The translations under genes were made by a program, and so were the position numbers. From JADJPL01 sp040382095 (GTDB lineage: Bacteria > Bacteroidota > Bacteroidia > Chitinophagales > Saprospiraceae), in NCBI GenBank assembly GCA_040382095.1, contig JBEIGB010000008.1, positions 1 to 64,000 of the forward strand: 64,000 bases of DNA, read 5' to 3'. Every line of letters starts with the position of its first letter. The first letter of the stretch is position 1. The notes under the pieces are model-generated. The model made no database searches. It was not told the origin of the DNA and was given only the letters and a program-made list of their open reading frames with translations. Below are positions 36,323 through 44,742 of this stretch, one piece after another.

Positions 36323-36592
36323 TTATTTTTTACGGTTGCCGGAGTGGCCTTTAAAGTTACGCGTCGGGGCGAATTCACCGAGTTTATGGCCGACCATATT
36401 CTCGGTAACGAACACCGGAATAAAGGTTTTTCCATTATGTACGGCGATGGTTTCCCCGACCATATCCGGGATAATCATAGATGCGCGGGACCAGGTCTTT
36501 ATGACCGCTTTGCGGTTGGACTCTTTGGACTTCAGCACCTTTTCCATCAACTTATGAAAGATGTAAGGCCCTTTTTTGATAGATCTTGCCAT
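36323..36592 (-). CDS. rpsS: 30S ribosomal protein S19
   Basis: An 89-aa 30S head protein. It shows MARSIKKGPYIFHKLMEKV, WSRASMIIPDMVGETIAVHNGK and the signature FVTENMVGHKLGEFAPTRNFKGH. ATG at 36592 by family length. Confidence 0.96.
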   Translation of the reverse strand: MARSIKKGPYIFHKLMEKVLKSKESNRKAVIKTWSRASMIIPDMVGETIAVHNGKTFIPVFVTENMVGHKLGEFAPTRNFKGHSGNRKK

Positions 36593-36640
36593 CGGAGCAT
36601 TTATTTGCGTCGCCCGGGGCATAGTCCCGGGCACCGTGAA

Positions 36641-37474
36641 TTAATTTTTAGACGATTTCCGTTTAGAAATAATCAGCTTGGACGATCCTTTTTTAGGATT
36701 GCGGGTTTTCTGGCCTTTTGCCATGATGCCCGTCCTTGAACGTGGGTGTCCACCAGAAGCCCTACCTTCGCCACCGCCCATCGGGTGGTCAACAGGGTTC
36801 ATTGCGACGCCACGGACGTGCGGTCGGCGACCAACCCAGCGCTTGCGACCTGCCTTACCGAATACTTCGAGGCCGTGATCTGGATTAGATGTAGTCCCCA
36901 TTGTCGCTCTGCAAGTAAGCAACACGCGACGAAGTTCACCTGAAGGCAGTTTAACCGAAGCATAGCGATCTTCGCGGCCCATCAATACCCCGTAAGTGCC
37001 GGCGCTACGTGCCAGTGCAGCACCACGGCCAGGCTGCAGCTCGATGGCGTGGATCGCAGAGCCAAGCGGGATTTCCTTCAGCGGCAGTGCATTACCAACA
37101 TTGGGAGGAGCCCCGGCACCAGAGATCACTTGCGCCCCGACCTTCAACTTATCCGGAGCAAGGATATAGCGCTTTTCGCTGTCTGCGTATTCAACAAGAG
37201 CGATATATGCGCTGCGGTTGGGATCGTATTCGATCGTTTGCACCGTACCCAGAACACCATCCTTATCGCGCTTGAAATCAATGATGCGATAACGACGCTT
37301 GTGACCTCCGCCACGCTGGCGCATAGTACGGCGACCCTGGTTATTGCGGCCACCGGATTTTTTGATCGGCGCGAGCAGGCTCTTTTCCGGCTTATCTGTT
37401 GTAAGCTCGGTAAACCCACTTCCTACCCTGTAACGAAGGCCCGGAGTGACCGGGCTGAATTTTTTGATTGACAT
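36641..37474 (-). CDS. rplB: 50S ribosomal protein L2
   Basis: A 277-aa primary 23S rRNA-binding protein near the peptidyl transferase centre. It shows SGGRNNQGRRTMRQRGGGHKRRYR and the conserved GVAMNPVDHPMGGGEGRASGG loop, whose His supports peptidyl-transferase activity. A basic C-terminus ends KLIISKRKSSKN. The 97-bp gap before it holds a small GCCCGC/GCGGG hairpin. Confidence 0.97.
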   Translation of the reverse strand: MSIKKFSPVTPGLRYRVGSGFTELTTDKPEKSLLAPIKKSGGRNNQGRRTMRQRGGGHKRRYRIIDFKRDKDGVLGTVQTIEYDPNRSAYIALVEYADSEKRYILAPDKLKVGAQVISGAGAPPNVGNALPLKEIPLGSAIHAIELQPGRGAALARSAGTYGVLMGREDRYASVKLPSGELRRVLLTCRATMGTTSNPDHGLEVFGKAGRKRWVGRRPHVRGVAMNPVDHPMGGGEGRASGGHPRSRTGIMAKGQKTRNPKKGSSKLIISKRKSSKN

Positions 37475-37571
37475 TATCGTATGGCGTTTTTTTGTTCATC
37501 GCCGGAGGTCTTACCATACTTTGCCCCGACACGAACAGTTTGACATTTAGCCCGCTTGTGGCGGGAAATAA

Positions 37572-37871
37572 TTACAATTCAGTGTAGAAATCAATCTCCT
37601 CGCCCTCTGCCACTTTTACATAAGCCTTCTTGTAGGAAGGTTTACGGCCACGGAGGACGCCGGACTTCGTATTTCTACTCTTTGCCTTTCCGGGCACGAC
37701 CATAGTATTTACAGACTCTACCGACACGTTGAACATTTCCTCTACGGCGTTTTTGATTTCGATCTTATTCGCCTTCTTATCCACCTTGAAGCAGTAGGTC
37801 TTGCGCTTCGCCGACAATTTTTCTGATTTTTCCGTTATGATCGGTTTAATCAGGATATTTTTCTTTGCCAT
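37572..37871 (-). CDS. rplW: 50S ribosomal protein L23
   Basis: A 99-aa exit-tunnel protein that docks SRP and trigger factor. It shows ILIKPIITEKSEKLSAKRKTYCFKVDKKANKIEIKNAVEEMF, the L23 core. It is 33 bp after rplD. Confidence 0.95.
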   Translation of the reverse strand: MAKKNILIKPIITEKSEKLSAKRKTYCFKVDKKANKIEIKNAVEEMFNVSVESVNTMVVPGKAKSRNTKSGVLRGRKPSYKKAYVKVAEGEEIDFYTEL

Positions 37872-37904
37872 GGTATAAAAGATTCCGGGAGCCCTTAGGC
37901 ACGG

Positions 37905-38531
37905 TTATTCAAATGATTGTTTTATGATCTCCACTGCACGTTCTGAAAGCACTAAAGTGTTGGCATTCAGTATATTATAAACATTCAAGTCTTGTGCGCG
38001 CACCACTTTGGCATTAGGCAGGTTCCTGGAAGACAAGTACACTGCCTTTTCGTAATCACCGGTTACCACTACACTTTTTGCAGACCCGATATTCAGGCGG
38101 TCGAGGATTTGTATGAAGCTTTTAGTCCGTGGAGCATCGAAGCTAAAATCTTCGACGATCATGAGTGCGCTATTCCGCGCCTTTGCGCTGAGTGCGGACT
38201 TCCGGGCAAGGAGTTTGACCTTTTTATTAAGTTTCTGGGTATAATCGCGGGGGCGAGGTCCGAACACCCGTGCGCCGCCATAGTAGAGCGGGTTATTGAT
38301 ATCCCCTTTCCGGGAGCCGCCCGTTCCCTTTTGGCGGTGTAATTTCCGGGTCGAGCCCGACATTTCTGAGCGTTCTTTTGATTTATGGGTCCCCTGGCGT
38401 TGGTTAGCCAGATAAGCTTTGACTGCCAGGTAAAGCGAGTGCTCATTTGGGTCTATGCCAAAGATATTTTCCGGTAGCTCGACCTCCCGACCGGTTCTTT
38501 CCCCATTGATGTTGAATATTTCCAATTTCAT
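37905..38531 (-). CDS. rplD: 50S ribosomal protein L4
   Basis: A 208-aa protein with a loop reaching the exit tunnel; it is an autoregulator of the S10 operon in E. coli. It shows KSKERSEMSGSTRKLHRQKGTGGSRKGDINNPLYYGGARVFGPRPRDY, the RNA-binding loop, and a C-terminal Rossmann-like domain (VVTGDYEKAVYLSSRNL). Confidence 0.96.
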   Translation of the reverse strand: MKLEIFNINGERTGREVELPENIFGIDPNEHSLYLAVKAYLANQRQGTHKSKERSEMSGSTRKLHRQKGTGGSRKGDINNPLYYGGARVFGPRPRDYTQKLNKKVKLLARKSALSAKARNSALMIVEDFSFDAPRTKSFIQILDRLNIGSAKSVVVTGDYEKAVYLSSRNLPNAKVVRAQDLNVYNILNANTLVLSERAVEIIKQSFE

Positions 38532-38570
38532 GGCTTGCAGATTAAACGTTGCCTGGTTGCAGGCTAATGA

Positions 38571-39200
38571 TTACTTTTTTTTCTCGAGGATCACAAATGC
38601 GCCTGTATGGCCGGGGATAGCCCCTTTGACCAGCACGAGGTTTTGATCTGCGAACACCTTCAGCACCTTCAGGTTTTTGATTTTCACGCGCTCGTTGCCC
38701 GTACGTCCGGCCATCCGCTTTCCCTTAAAAACCCTGGAGGGAAAGGAAGATGCGCCCATGGAGCCAGGAGCGCGAAGGCGGTTATGCTGACCGTGGGTAG
38801 CATTCATTACCCCTCCGAAGCCGTGGCGTTTAACGACCCCCTGGAAGCCCTTACCCTTAGTAGAGCCGATGGCGTGCACGATATCCCCTTCCTTAAAGAC
38901 CTCATCTACATTGACCAGATCACCGAGTGATTTCGTCACGACATTGAAGTCCCGGAATTCCACGATCCTGCGTTTTGGCTCCGAGCCAGCTTTGTTAAAA
39001 TGGCCCATTTGGGCTTGGGTGGTGTTTTTTTCTTTGGCAGTGCCGAAGCCTATCTGGATCGCATTGTAGCCATCAGACGCTTCCGTTTTAACCTGCGTTA
39101 CAACACAGGGACCTATTTCGATGACCGTGCATGCGACGTTTTTGCCGCCTTGGTCAAAGATGCTGGTCATTCCGACTTTTTTACCGATCAATCCGTTCAT
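38571..39200 (-). CDS. rplC: 50S ribosomal protein L3
   Basis: A 209-aa early-assembly 50S protein. It shows MNGLIGKKVGMTSIFDQGGKNVACTVIEIGP, the signature KGKGFQGVVKRHGFGGVMNATHGQHNRLRAPGSMG and a basic C-domain ending VILEKKK. It is 146 bp after rpsJ, the widest gap inside the S10 block. Confidence 0.96.
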   Translation of the reverse strand: MNGLIGKKVGMTSIFDQGGKNVACTVIEIGPCVVTQVKTEASDGYNAIQIGFGTAKEKNTTQAQMGHFNKAGSEPKRRIVEFRDFNVVTKSLGDLVNVDEVFKEGDIVHAIGSTKGKGFQGVVKRHGFGGVMNATHGQHNRLRAPGSMGASSFPSRVFKGKRMAGRTGNERVKIKNLKVLKVFADQNLVLVKGAIPGHTGAFVILEKKK

Positions 39201-39346
39201 CAGTGGTATATTTTACAGATTCTGCGGGCGAAGCGAACACTTTAGTTAATAGACACGGGCCAGCCGTTGCACGCAGAAAACCGATGGTTTTCAATCACGG
39301 GCCTCCCAAAACCGGGATACGCCCTGGAATATACGATTAAAGACGA

Positions 39347-39655
39347 TTACGTCAACTTTACCTGAATATCAACCCCACTTGGCAATTCCAGCTTGGACAA
39401 GGCGTCCACTGTTTTTTGTGTGGGTGTGTAAATTTCGATCAAGCGCTTGTGTGTGCGCAACTGGAACTGCTCCCTGGATTTTTTGTTGACGTGCGGCGAA
39501 CGAAGCACGGTGAACACTTTTTTCTCAGTGGGCAGCGGAATCGGTCCGGTTACGACGGCGCCACTATTGCGCACAGTTTTGACAATTTTCTCCGTTGATT
39601 TATCTACGAGATTATGGTCGTAGGAACGAAGTTTAATCCTGATCTTTTGATTCAT
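39347..39655 (-). CDS. rpsJ: 30S ribosomal protein S10
   Basis: A 102-aa 30S head protein, also NusE in antitermination. It shows IRIKLRSYDHNLVDKSTEKIV, GPIPLPTEKKVFTVLRSPHVNKKSREQF and THKRLIEIYTPTQKTVDAL. It is the first gene after the hairpin that follows fusA. Confidence 0.97.
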   Translation of the reverse strand: MNQKIRIKLRSYDHNLVDKSTEKIVKTVRNSGAVVTGPIPLPTEKKVFTVLRSPHVNKKSREQFQLRTHKRLIEIYTPTQKTVDALSKLELPSGVDIQVKLT

Positions 39656-39682
39656 GCCTGAAAGACGAATTTATAAGATGTC

Positions 39683-39716
39683 AAAAAAATTGCCATCCGG
39701 CCTTTACCGGATGGCA
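39683..39716 (-). terminator. Terminator-like hairpin between fusA and rpsJ
   Basis: TGCCATCCGG (39691-39700) pairs perfectly with CCGGATGGCA (39707-39716) around a 6-nt loop. On the minus strand the hairpin is followed by A and seven Us (39689-39683), a good intrinsic terminator. It lies 13 bp after the fusA stop and 28 bp before the rpsJ ATG. It should limit read-through from the str genes into the S10 genes; no TAnnTTTG promoter fits between it and rpsJ. Confidence 0.8.
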
Positions 39717-39729
39717 TTATGTTTTAGGT

Positions 39730-41865
39730 TCAAACTTTAACAGCTCCTTTTGCTTTCTCAATTACTTCTTTGGCTATTCCTGCGGGAGCCTCTGAGTAAT
39801 GAGAGAATTCCATTGTAGAGCTTGCGCGCCCGGAAGTGATCGTACGCAATTGCGTGACATATCCGAACATTTCCGCCAGCGGCACCTCTGCCTGAACAGA
39901 GATTACGCCACCGATACGTGGTTCCTGGCCTTTTGGCATACCGCGGCGGCGGTTAAGGTCGCCAATTACCGCACCGACATACTCATCTGGTGTTACCACT
40001 TCGAGTTTCATAATCGGCTCGAGGATAACTGGCTTAGCCTTGGGGGCTGCTGCCCTGAAGCCATCCTTGGCACAAAGTTCGAAGGCAATCGGTTTGGAGT
40101 CAACAGCGTGCATAGAACCATCGAATACCCGCACTTTCATGCTATCAATAGTGAAACCTGCAAGTACGCCGTTGTTCATCATCGCCTTGAAACCATCCTG
40201 AATCGGCTTCATATAATTTTTATCAATTGCGCCACCCACGATCCCCCAGACGAACTGGAGTTTTGTTTTTCCGTTCTTGAAGTCCTCGCTCTCGAGGAAC
40301 TCCTCGTCTGCAGGACCAAGCTCGAATTCCATATCGGCGAACATCCCTGCTCCACCGGTCTGCTTCTTCAAACGCTCCCGGTGTGACACACTTGATGTGA
40401 GGGCTTCTTTATAATTTACCTGTGGGGCACCCTGGTTACACTCTACCTTGAACTCCCTGCGGAGGCGGTCCACGATAATTTCGAGGTGCAATTCGCCCAT
40501 ACCGCTGATGACCGTCTGATTGGTTTCTTCATCGAACTTCGCGCGGAAGGTAGGATCCTCCTCAGCGAGTTTGGAGAGCGACATACCCAGGCGATCGAGA
40601 TCTTTTTGCGACTTCGGTTCGACAGCGATAGAGATCACCGGTTCGGGGAAGACCATGCTTTCCAGTACGATCGGCTTATCCAGATCACAGAGTGTATCGC
40701 CCGTGCGGATATCTTTGAAACCCACTGCAGCTGCAATATCACCAGCTTCCACCCGGTCAATCGGGTTTTGCTTGTTTGCGTGCATCTGATAGAGGCGGGA
40801 GATACGCTCCTTATTCCCCGAACGCGTATTCAGCACATAAGAACCCGCATCGAGTGCGCCCGAGTAAACGCGGAGGAACGCAAGGCGGCCCACGAAAGGA
40901 TCAGTTGCGATTTTGAATGCCAGGGCTGCAAAGGGGTCTGCCACGGTAGGACGGCGAATTTCTTCTAAATCCGTCTTCGGGTTGATCCCTTTTACCGCAT
41001 CAATATCCAGCGGAGAGGGCAGGAAGGCGCAAACAGCATCCAGGACTGCCTGGACCCCTTTGTTCTTGAAAGCCGACCCGCACATCATCGGAACGAATTT
41101 CATATCGCAGACAGCAGCGCGGATAGCTACCCGCATCTCGTCGGGAGAGATGGAATTAGGATCTTCGAAGAATTTCTCCATCAGCGTATCATCGTACTCC
41201 GCTACTGCTTCGAGGAGTTTCTCTCTGTATTCATTAACTGTAGCCACCAGGTCGGCCGGAATTGGAATCGTCGTATAGGTCATTCCATTATCCGTCTCAT
41301 TCCACACAATCGCCTCATTGGTGATCAGGTCAACTACCCCTTTGAACGACTCTTCAGAGCCGATAGGTACTTGCAGCGGGATCGCATTAGAGCCGAGTTT
41401 TGTTTTTACATCGTTAACTACATTGAAGAAATCGGCACCGGAGCGATCCATCTTATTGACGAAACCGATACGAGGTACCTTATAGTTATCTGCCAGGCGC
41501 CAGTTAGTTTCGGACTGTGGCTCAACGCCACTGACTGCGCAGAAAAGGAACACCAGGCCATCGAGTACCCTGAGCGAACGGTTTACCTCGACGGTGAAAT
41601 CCACGTGGCCGGGCGTATCGATGATATTGACCACATATTCCTGATCTTTCCAGCTCCAGCGGGCTTTGGTCGCTGCGGAAGTGATGGTGATCCCCCGCTC
41701 CTGTTCCTGCTCCATCCAATCCATCGTTGCTGCGCCATCGTGGACTTCACCAATTTTGTGGCTGATCCCCGTATAATAAAGCACACGCTCAGTGGTGGTT
41801 GTTTTGCCGGCATCAATATGGGCAGCGATGCCGATATTTCGCGTATATTTAAGATCTTTTGACAT
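39730..41865 (-). CDS. fusA: Elongation factor G
   Basis: A 711-aa translocase GTPase. G motifs are in order: AHIDAGKT (15-22), the switch I RGITI, DTPGHVDFT, NKMDRSG, then domains II-V with MGELHLEIIVDRL and the C-terminal YVTQLRTITSGRASSTMEFSHY. It follows rpsG by 51 bp, in the standard str order. Only one copy lies in the window. Confidence 0.97.
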   Translation of the reverse strand: MSKDLKYTRNIGIAAHIDAGKTTTTERVLYYTGISHKIGEVHDGAATMDWMEQEQERGITITSAATKARWSWKDQEYVVNIIDTPGHVDFTVEVNRSLRVLDGLVFLFCAVSGVEPQSETNWRLADNYKVPRIGFVNKMDRSGADFFNVVNDVKTKLGSNAIPLQVPIGSEESFKGVVDLITNEAIVWNETDNGMTYTTIPIPADLVATVNEYREKLLEAVAEYDDTLMEKFFEDPNSISPDEMRVAIRAAVCDMKFVPMMCGSAFKNKGVQAVLDAVCAFLPSPLDIDAVKGINPKTDLEEIRRPTVADPFAALAFKIATDPFVGRLAFLRVYSGALDAGSYVLNTRSGNKERISRLYQMHANKQNPIDRVEAGDIAAAVGFKDIRTGDTLCDLDKPIVLESMVFPEPVISIAVEPKSQKDLDRLGMSLSKLAEEDPTFRAKFDEETNQTVISGMGELHLEIIVDRLRREFKVECNQGAPQVNYKEALTSSVSHRERLKKQTGGAGMFADMEFELGPADEEFLESEDFKNGKTKLQFVWGIVGGAIDKNYMKPIQDGFKAMMNNGVLAGFTIDSMKVRVFDGSMHAVDSKPIAFELCAKDGFRAAAPKAKPVILEPIMKLEVVTPDEYVGAVIGDLNRRRGMPKGQEPRIGGVISVQAEVPLAEMFGYVTQLRTITSGRASSTMEFSHYSEAPAGIAKEVIEKAKGAVKV

Positions 41866-41916
41866 GGTTTGGCCTTGAAGGCGTTTAATAAGTTTCTTTG
41901 AAGGTTATCGTTCGGA

Positions 41917-42384
41917 TTAAACCCTGAAATGTGCGAATGCGCGGTTGGACTCTGCCATACGGTGCGTATCTTCTTTTCTTTTCACTGCGGCACCTTCCCC
42001 TTTGCTTGCGGCGATAATTTCGGCAGCCAGCTTTTCTGCCATACCTTTACCGCTGCGCTGGCGGGAGAATTTAATCAACCATTTCATCCCGATGGACGTT
42101 TTGCGCTTGGCGCGGATTTCCGTAGGGATTTGGAAAGTAGCGCCCCCGATACGCCGGCTCCGGACTTCTACCTGCGGCATGACATTATTCAGCGCTTTTT
42201 TCCATAGTGCGTGTTCTTCCTGCTTGGTACGTTCTGCGACAATATCCAGTGCATCGTAGAAAATTGTCAATGCAGTACTTTTCTTACCCTCCCACATCAG
42301 GTGGTTGACAAACTGGGTGACCATCGGGTCTTTGTACCTTGGGTCGGGAAGGATTATCCGCGCTTTTGGCTTTCTCTTTCTCAT
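41917..42384 (-). CDS. rpsG: 30S ribosomal protein S7
   Basis: A 155-aa primary binder of the 16S 3' domain and str-operon autoregulator in E. coli. It shows DPRYKDPMVTQFVNHLMWEGKKSTA, NVMPQVEVRSRRIGGATFQIPTEI and ends HRMAESNRAFAHFRV. It is 36 bp after rpsL. Confidence 0.97.
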   Translation of the reverse strand: MRKRKPKARIILPDPRYKDPMVTQFVNHLMWEGKKSTALTIFYDALDIVAERTKQEEHALWKKALNNVMPQVEVRSRRIGGATFQIPTEIRAKRKTSIGMKWLIKFSRQRSGKGMAEKLAAEIIAASKGEGAAVKRKEDTHRMAESNRAFAHFRV

Positions 42385-42420
42385 TTTATTGGACTTGGAA
42401 GTTTCCTTTATGAAACAAGA

Positions 42421-42795
42421 TTATTTCTTTGGAGCCTTAGTCCCGTAGCGGGAACGGCTTTTCTTGCGGTCTTTTACCCCTGCGGTATCCAACGCGCCGC
42501 GCACGATCGTATAGCGTACCCCTGGCAAATCTTTTACCCGGCCGCCACGTACCAGTACGATGGAGTGTTCCTGGAGGTTATGGCCTTCGCCCGGAATATA
42601 GGCGATCACTTCGATTTGATTGGTGAGGCGCACTTTGGCCACTTTCCGCAGGGCAGAGTTTGGTTTTTTAGGCGTTGTCGTATAGACCCGCGTACAGACG
42701 CCGCGGCGCTGTGGGCATGCGTCAAGGGCTCTGGACTTGCTCTTGTACTCTACCTTTTCCCTTCCCTTGCGCACCAATTGATTGATGGTTGGCAT
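42421..42795 (-). CDS. rpsL: 30S ribosomal protein S12
   Basis: A 124-aa decoding-centre protein, first gene of the supercluster. It shows MPTINQLVRKGREKVEYKSKS, PKKPNSALRKVAKVRLTN and DLPGVRYTIVRGALDTAGV. Lys43 and Lys88, the residues mutated in classic streptomycin resistance, are both lysine, so the sequence is of the sensitive type. Confidence 0.97.
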   Translation of the reverse strand: MPTINQLVRKGREKVEYKSKSRALDACPQRRGVCTRVYTTTPKKPNSALRKVAKVRLTNQIEVIAYIPGEGHNLQEHSIVLVRGGRVKDLPGVRYTIVRGALDTAGVKDRKKSRSRYGTKAPKK

Positions 42796-42868
42796 AAAAA
42801 TTACCTGTTTTAACGTTACTGCTAAAGGCTTTTCTATTTTTTCGAAAAACCCTTTTTCAAAGCGCTTG

Positions 42869-42900
42869 CAAAGGTACGTGTAACTACACGAAAATCCAAA
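42869..42900 (-). promoter_or_regulatory. Promoter of the rpsL (str-S10-spc-alpha) supercluster
   Basis: On the minus strand: -33 TTTG (42900-42897), a 20-bp spacer and -7 TACCTTTG (42876-42869), a full match to the Bacteroidota consensus. Transcription should start near 42862, leaving a leader of about 65 nt. The spacer contains the inverted repeat GTGTA-AC-TACAC (42878-42889 region), a possible operator. The rest of the 312-bp gap to fdhD (42901-43107) shows nothing I recognise. Confidence 0.75.
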
Positions 42901-43107
42901 TCTGGCAGAAGAATTATTAATATTCTCTCCAGATCAGGATTAACCCTTTGCGCTCCCGGTCACGGATGGGCCCATTCTGCAAAAATGAGAAGCGGGGCCT
43001 TGACTAAGAGCGGCGCAAAGATACAACACAAAATCACAAATCAAAAGGAAATGGCGAAAAAAATGCCTGCGGGCGAAAAAAGTCGAAAAATAGCCGTTAA
43101 TCCGTTT

Positions 43108-43950
43108 TCAGCCGGGTGCAATCCGCCCGCTACCCGAATATATATTATATGTCCCGTTGCGAAGAAACCCTACGAGGGTCATTTGCCCGGATTCGGCAAG
43201 CTCTACGGCCAGGGAGGAAGGGGCACCTACTGACACGAGTATGGGGATACCTGCCATGAGTGCCTTCTGGACAATTTCGAAGCCAGCGCGACCGCTGACG
43301 AGGCATATCGAGTGGGAAAGAGGGAGGCTGGTGGTTTTCATTGTTGCACCGACAAGCTTATCCATTGCATTATGGCGTCCGACATCTTCCCTTGCACAAA
43401 GCAAGCGGCCTTCTGTATCGAACAACGCTGCCGCATGCACCCCTCCGGTATGTGCAAACAGGGACTGGGCCTGGCGCAAGGCGCCGGTAAGGCCGGCAAA
43501 TAGGGCGGCATGTACGACGGGGACACCGGGAGCAAGCAGGAAGGCCGTCTGGCAATGTACTGCATCGAGGGAAGTTTTACCACATACCCCGCAACTCGAG
43601 CCGGTATAAAAGTGCCGGCTGAGCCGCGCCATATCCACCTGAAGAGCGGGACGTAATTCGGCAAGGACTATCTGCGCCCCGGCGGCATCTAAAAACCGCA
43701 TTTGCAGGATATCGGTTTTCCTGCCGATGATACCTTCGGTAAGGAGAAAACCCATTACGAGGTCAAAATCGTGGCCGGGTGTCCGCATTGTAATAGCGAG
43801 GGTTTGCTGCACGCGCTGCCCCCTTGGCCCGAACCCCAGGCGTATTTCCAGAGGCTCCTCGATTGCAAGCCAATCGGTACCATGCTCCTGGCCATCCTGC
43901 GTATTGCGCAGCACCGGGAAATTCCGTTTTGTATCAGAGAAGTACTCCAT
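43108..43950 (-). CDS. fdhD: Formate dehydrogenase accessory sulfurtransferase FdhD
   Basis: A 280-aa protein that carries sulfur from a cysteine desulfurase to the molybdenum cofactor of formate dehydrogenase. The catalytic loop TGSSCGVCGKTSL has Cys120 and Cys123. Also seen: EEPLEIRL, TPGHDFDLVMGFLLTEGII and DVGRHNAMDKLVG. It follows the membrane protein at 43975 by 24 bp, so the two share a message. No formate dehydrogenase is in the window, so its client must lie elsewhere. Confidence 0.93.
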   Translation of the reverse strand: MEYFSDTKRNFPVLRNTQDGQEHGTDWLAIEEPLEIRLGFGPRGQRVQQTLAITMRTPGHDFDLVMGFLLTEGIIGRKTDILQMRFLDAAGAQIVLAELRPALQVDMARLSRHFYTGSSCGVCGKTSLDAVHCQTAFLLAPGVPVVHAALFAGLTGALRQAQSLFAHTGGVHAAALFDTEGRLLCAREDVGRHNAMDKLVGATMKTTSLPLSHSICLVSGRAGFEIVQKALMAGIPILVSVGAPSSLAVELAESGQMTLVGFLRNGTYNIYSGSGRIAPG

Positions 43951-43974
43951 ATTGCGGGAACGCGTCCTGTGCGC

Positions 43975-44451
43975 TCATTGTTCTGCTGCCCTGGAGGGAT
44001 CCCCGAGCCTGATGCCCTTCTCCTGTGGTCCTTTAATATATCCATCCCCATGAGAAAGCATCGTGCCGAGGTAGCCTGTGATGAGCATCAGGATAAAAAT
44101 TGCTACAGTGATAAAATTCCGCCAGACATCGAGCTGCCAGGTACCTGGCTCCCGCCCGCTGAACCGCCACGCGACGATAGACAATGCGGTAAGTGCGATG
44201 CTCAGCCATAGATGCCAGAACAATTCCCTGGGTTTATAGTCGCCACTTGGAGCAAGCACCAGACCGGAAATGCAGGCCAGCACGGCAAAGCCCGATGCGA
44301 TCAGCAGGATAGTGGGTACGACCGTACGGAAAACCGCGTTGCGGGGCCTTCTGCCCATACGCTGGAAAACCAGGGCCAGCAGCATCATACCGATAGGCAG
44401 GTGGACCAGGAGCAGGTGTGCTTCCCCAAAATAACGATAAAATTGGCTCAT
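43975..44451 (-). CDS. DUF2231-like four-helix membrane protein
   Basis: A 158-aa inner-membrane protein with about four helices. HLLLVHLPIGMMLLALVF near the N-terminus, a His-containing second helix (FWHLWLSIAL) and a third motif ITGYLGTMLSHG resemble DUF2231/cytochrome-like proteins whose histidines could bind heme. Heme binding is inference. It is directly upstream of fdhD on the same strand, which suggests a redox role. Two TGA-N6-TCA palindromes lie 151-186 bp upstream of its ATG. Confidence 0.7.
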   Translation of the reverse strand: MSQFYRYFGEAHLLLVHLPIGMMLLALVFQRMGRRPRNAVFRTVVPTILLIASGFAVLACISGLVLAPSGDYKPRELFWHLWLSIALTALSIVAWRFSGREPGTWQLDVWRNFITVAIFILMLITGYLGTMLSHGDGYIKGPQEKGIRLGDPSRAAEQ

Positions 44452-44601
44452 ACTGAATCGGGCTTTGGCACGCTAAGTTAATAGTTTCCCGCTAATGAAA
44501 AAATTAGACTTGTTTTGGCCGGGGCATTACAAAAAAATCCGGCTTTCGCTGCGGTGCCAGTCCCCGTCGGCGAGACTACCAGACTTATTGTGATGGGATA
44601 C

Positions 44602-44615
44602 TTGATAAAAATCAT
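44602..44615. promoter_or_regulatory. CRP/FNR-type palindrome TTGATAAAAATCAT
   Basis: A TGA-N6-TCA palindrome resembling the FNR box TTGAT-N4-ATCAA. It lies in the divergent gap between the DUF2231-like gene (minus, starts 44451) and the TonB-family gene (plus, starts 44743). Its centre is 22 bp from the next site. Confidence 0.5.
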
Positions 44616-44623
44616 TCCCCACT

Positions 44624-44637
44624 ATGACCAGGGTCAT
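44624..44637. promoter_or_regulatory. CRP/FNR-type palindrome ATGACCAGGGTCAT
   Basis: A perfect TGA-N6-TCA palindrome (ATGACC/GGTCAT), 22 bp centre to centre from the site at 44602-44615, so the same face of the helix. The pair could bind two dimers. Confidence 0.5.
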
Positions 44638-44742
44638 CTTCCTGCTTTAAGGTTGTGGCTAATTTAGCCATGTAAACAGGCTGTATGGTCAAATGGCAGA
44701 CAGCCGATTGTCGGATACCCAGATTGGGCAAAACCATGCGTT

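Noticed and set aside
44521..44590. Possible riboswitch or terminator upstream of the DUF2231-like gene
   Set aside because: There is a T7 run on the minus strand after a GC-rich stretch, but the stems I can draw are short or mismatched and fit no known riboswitch.
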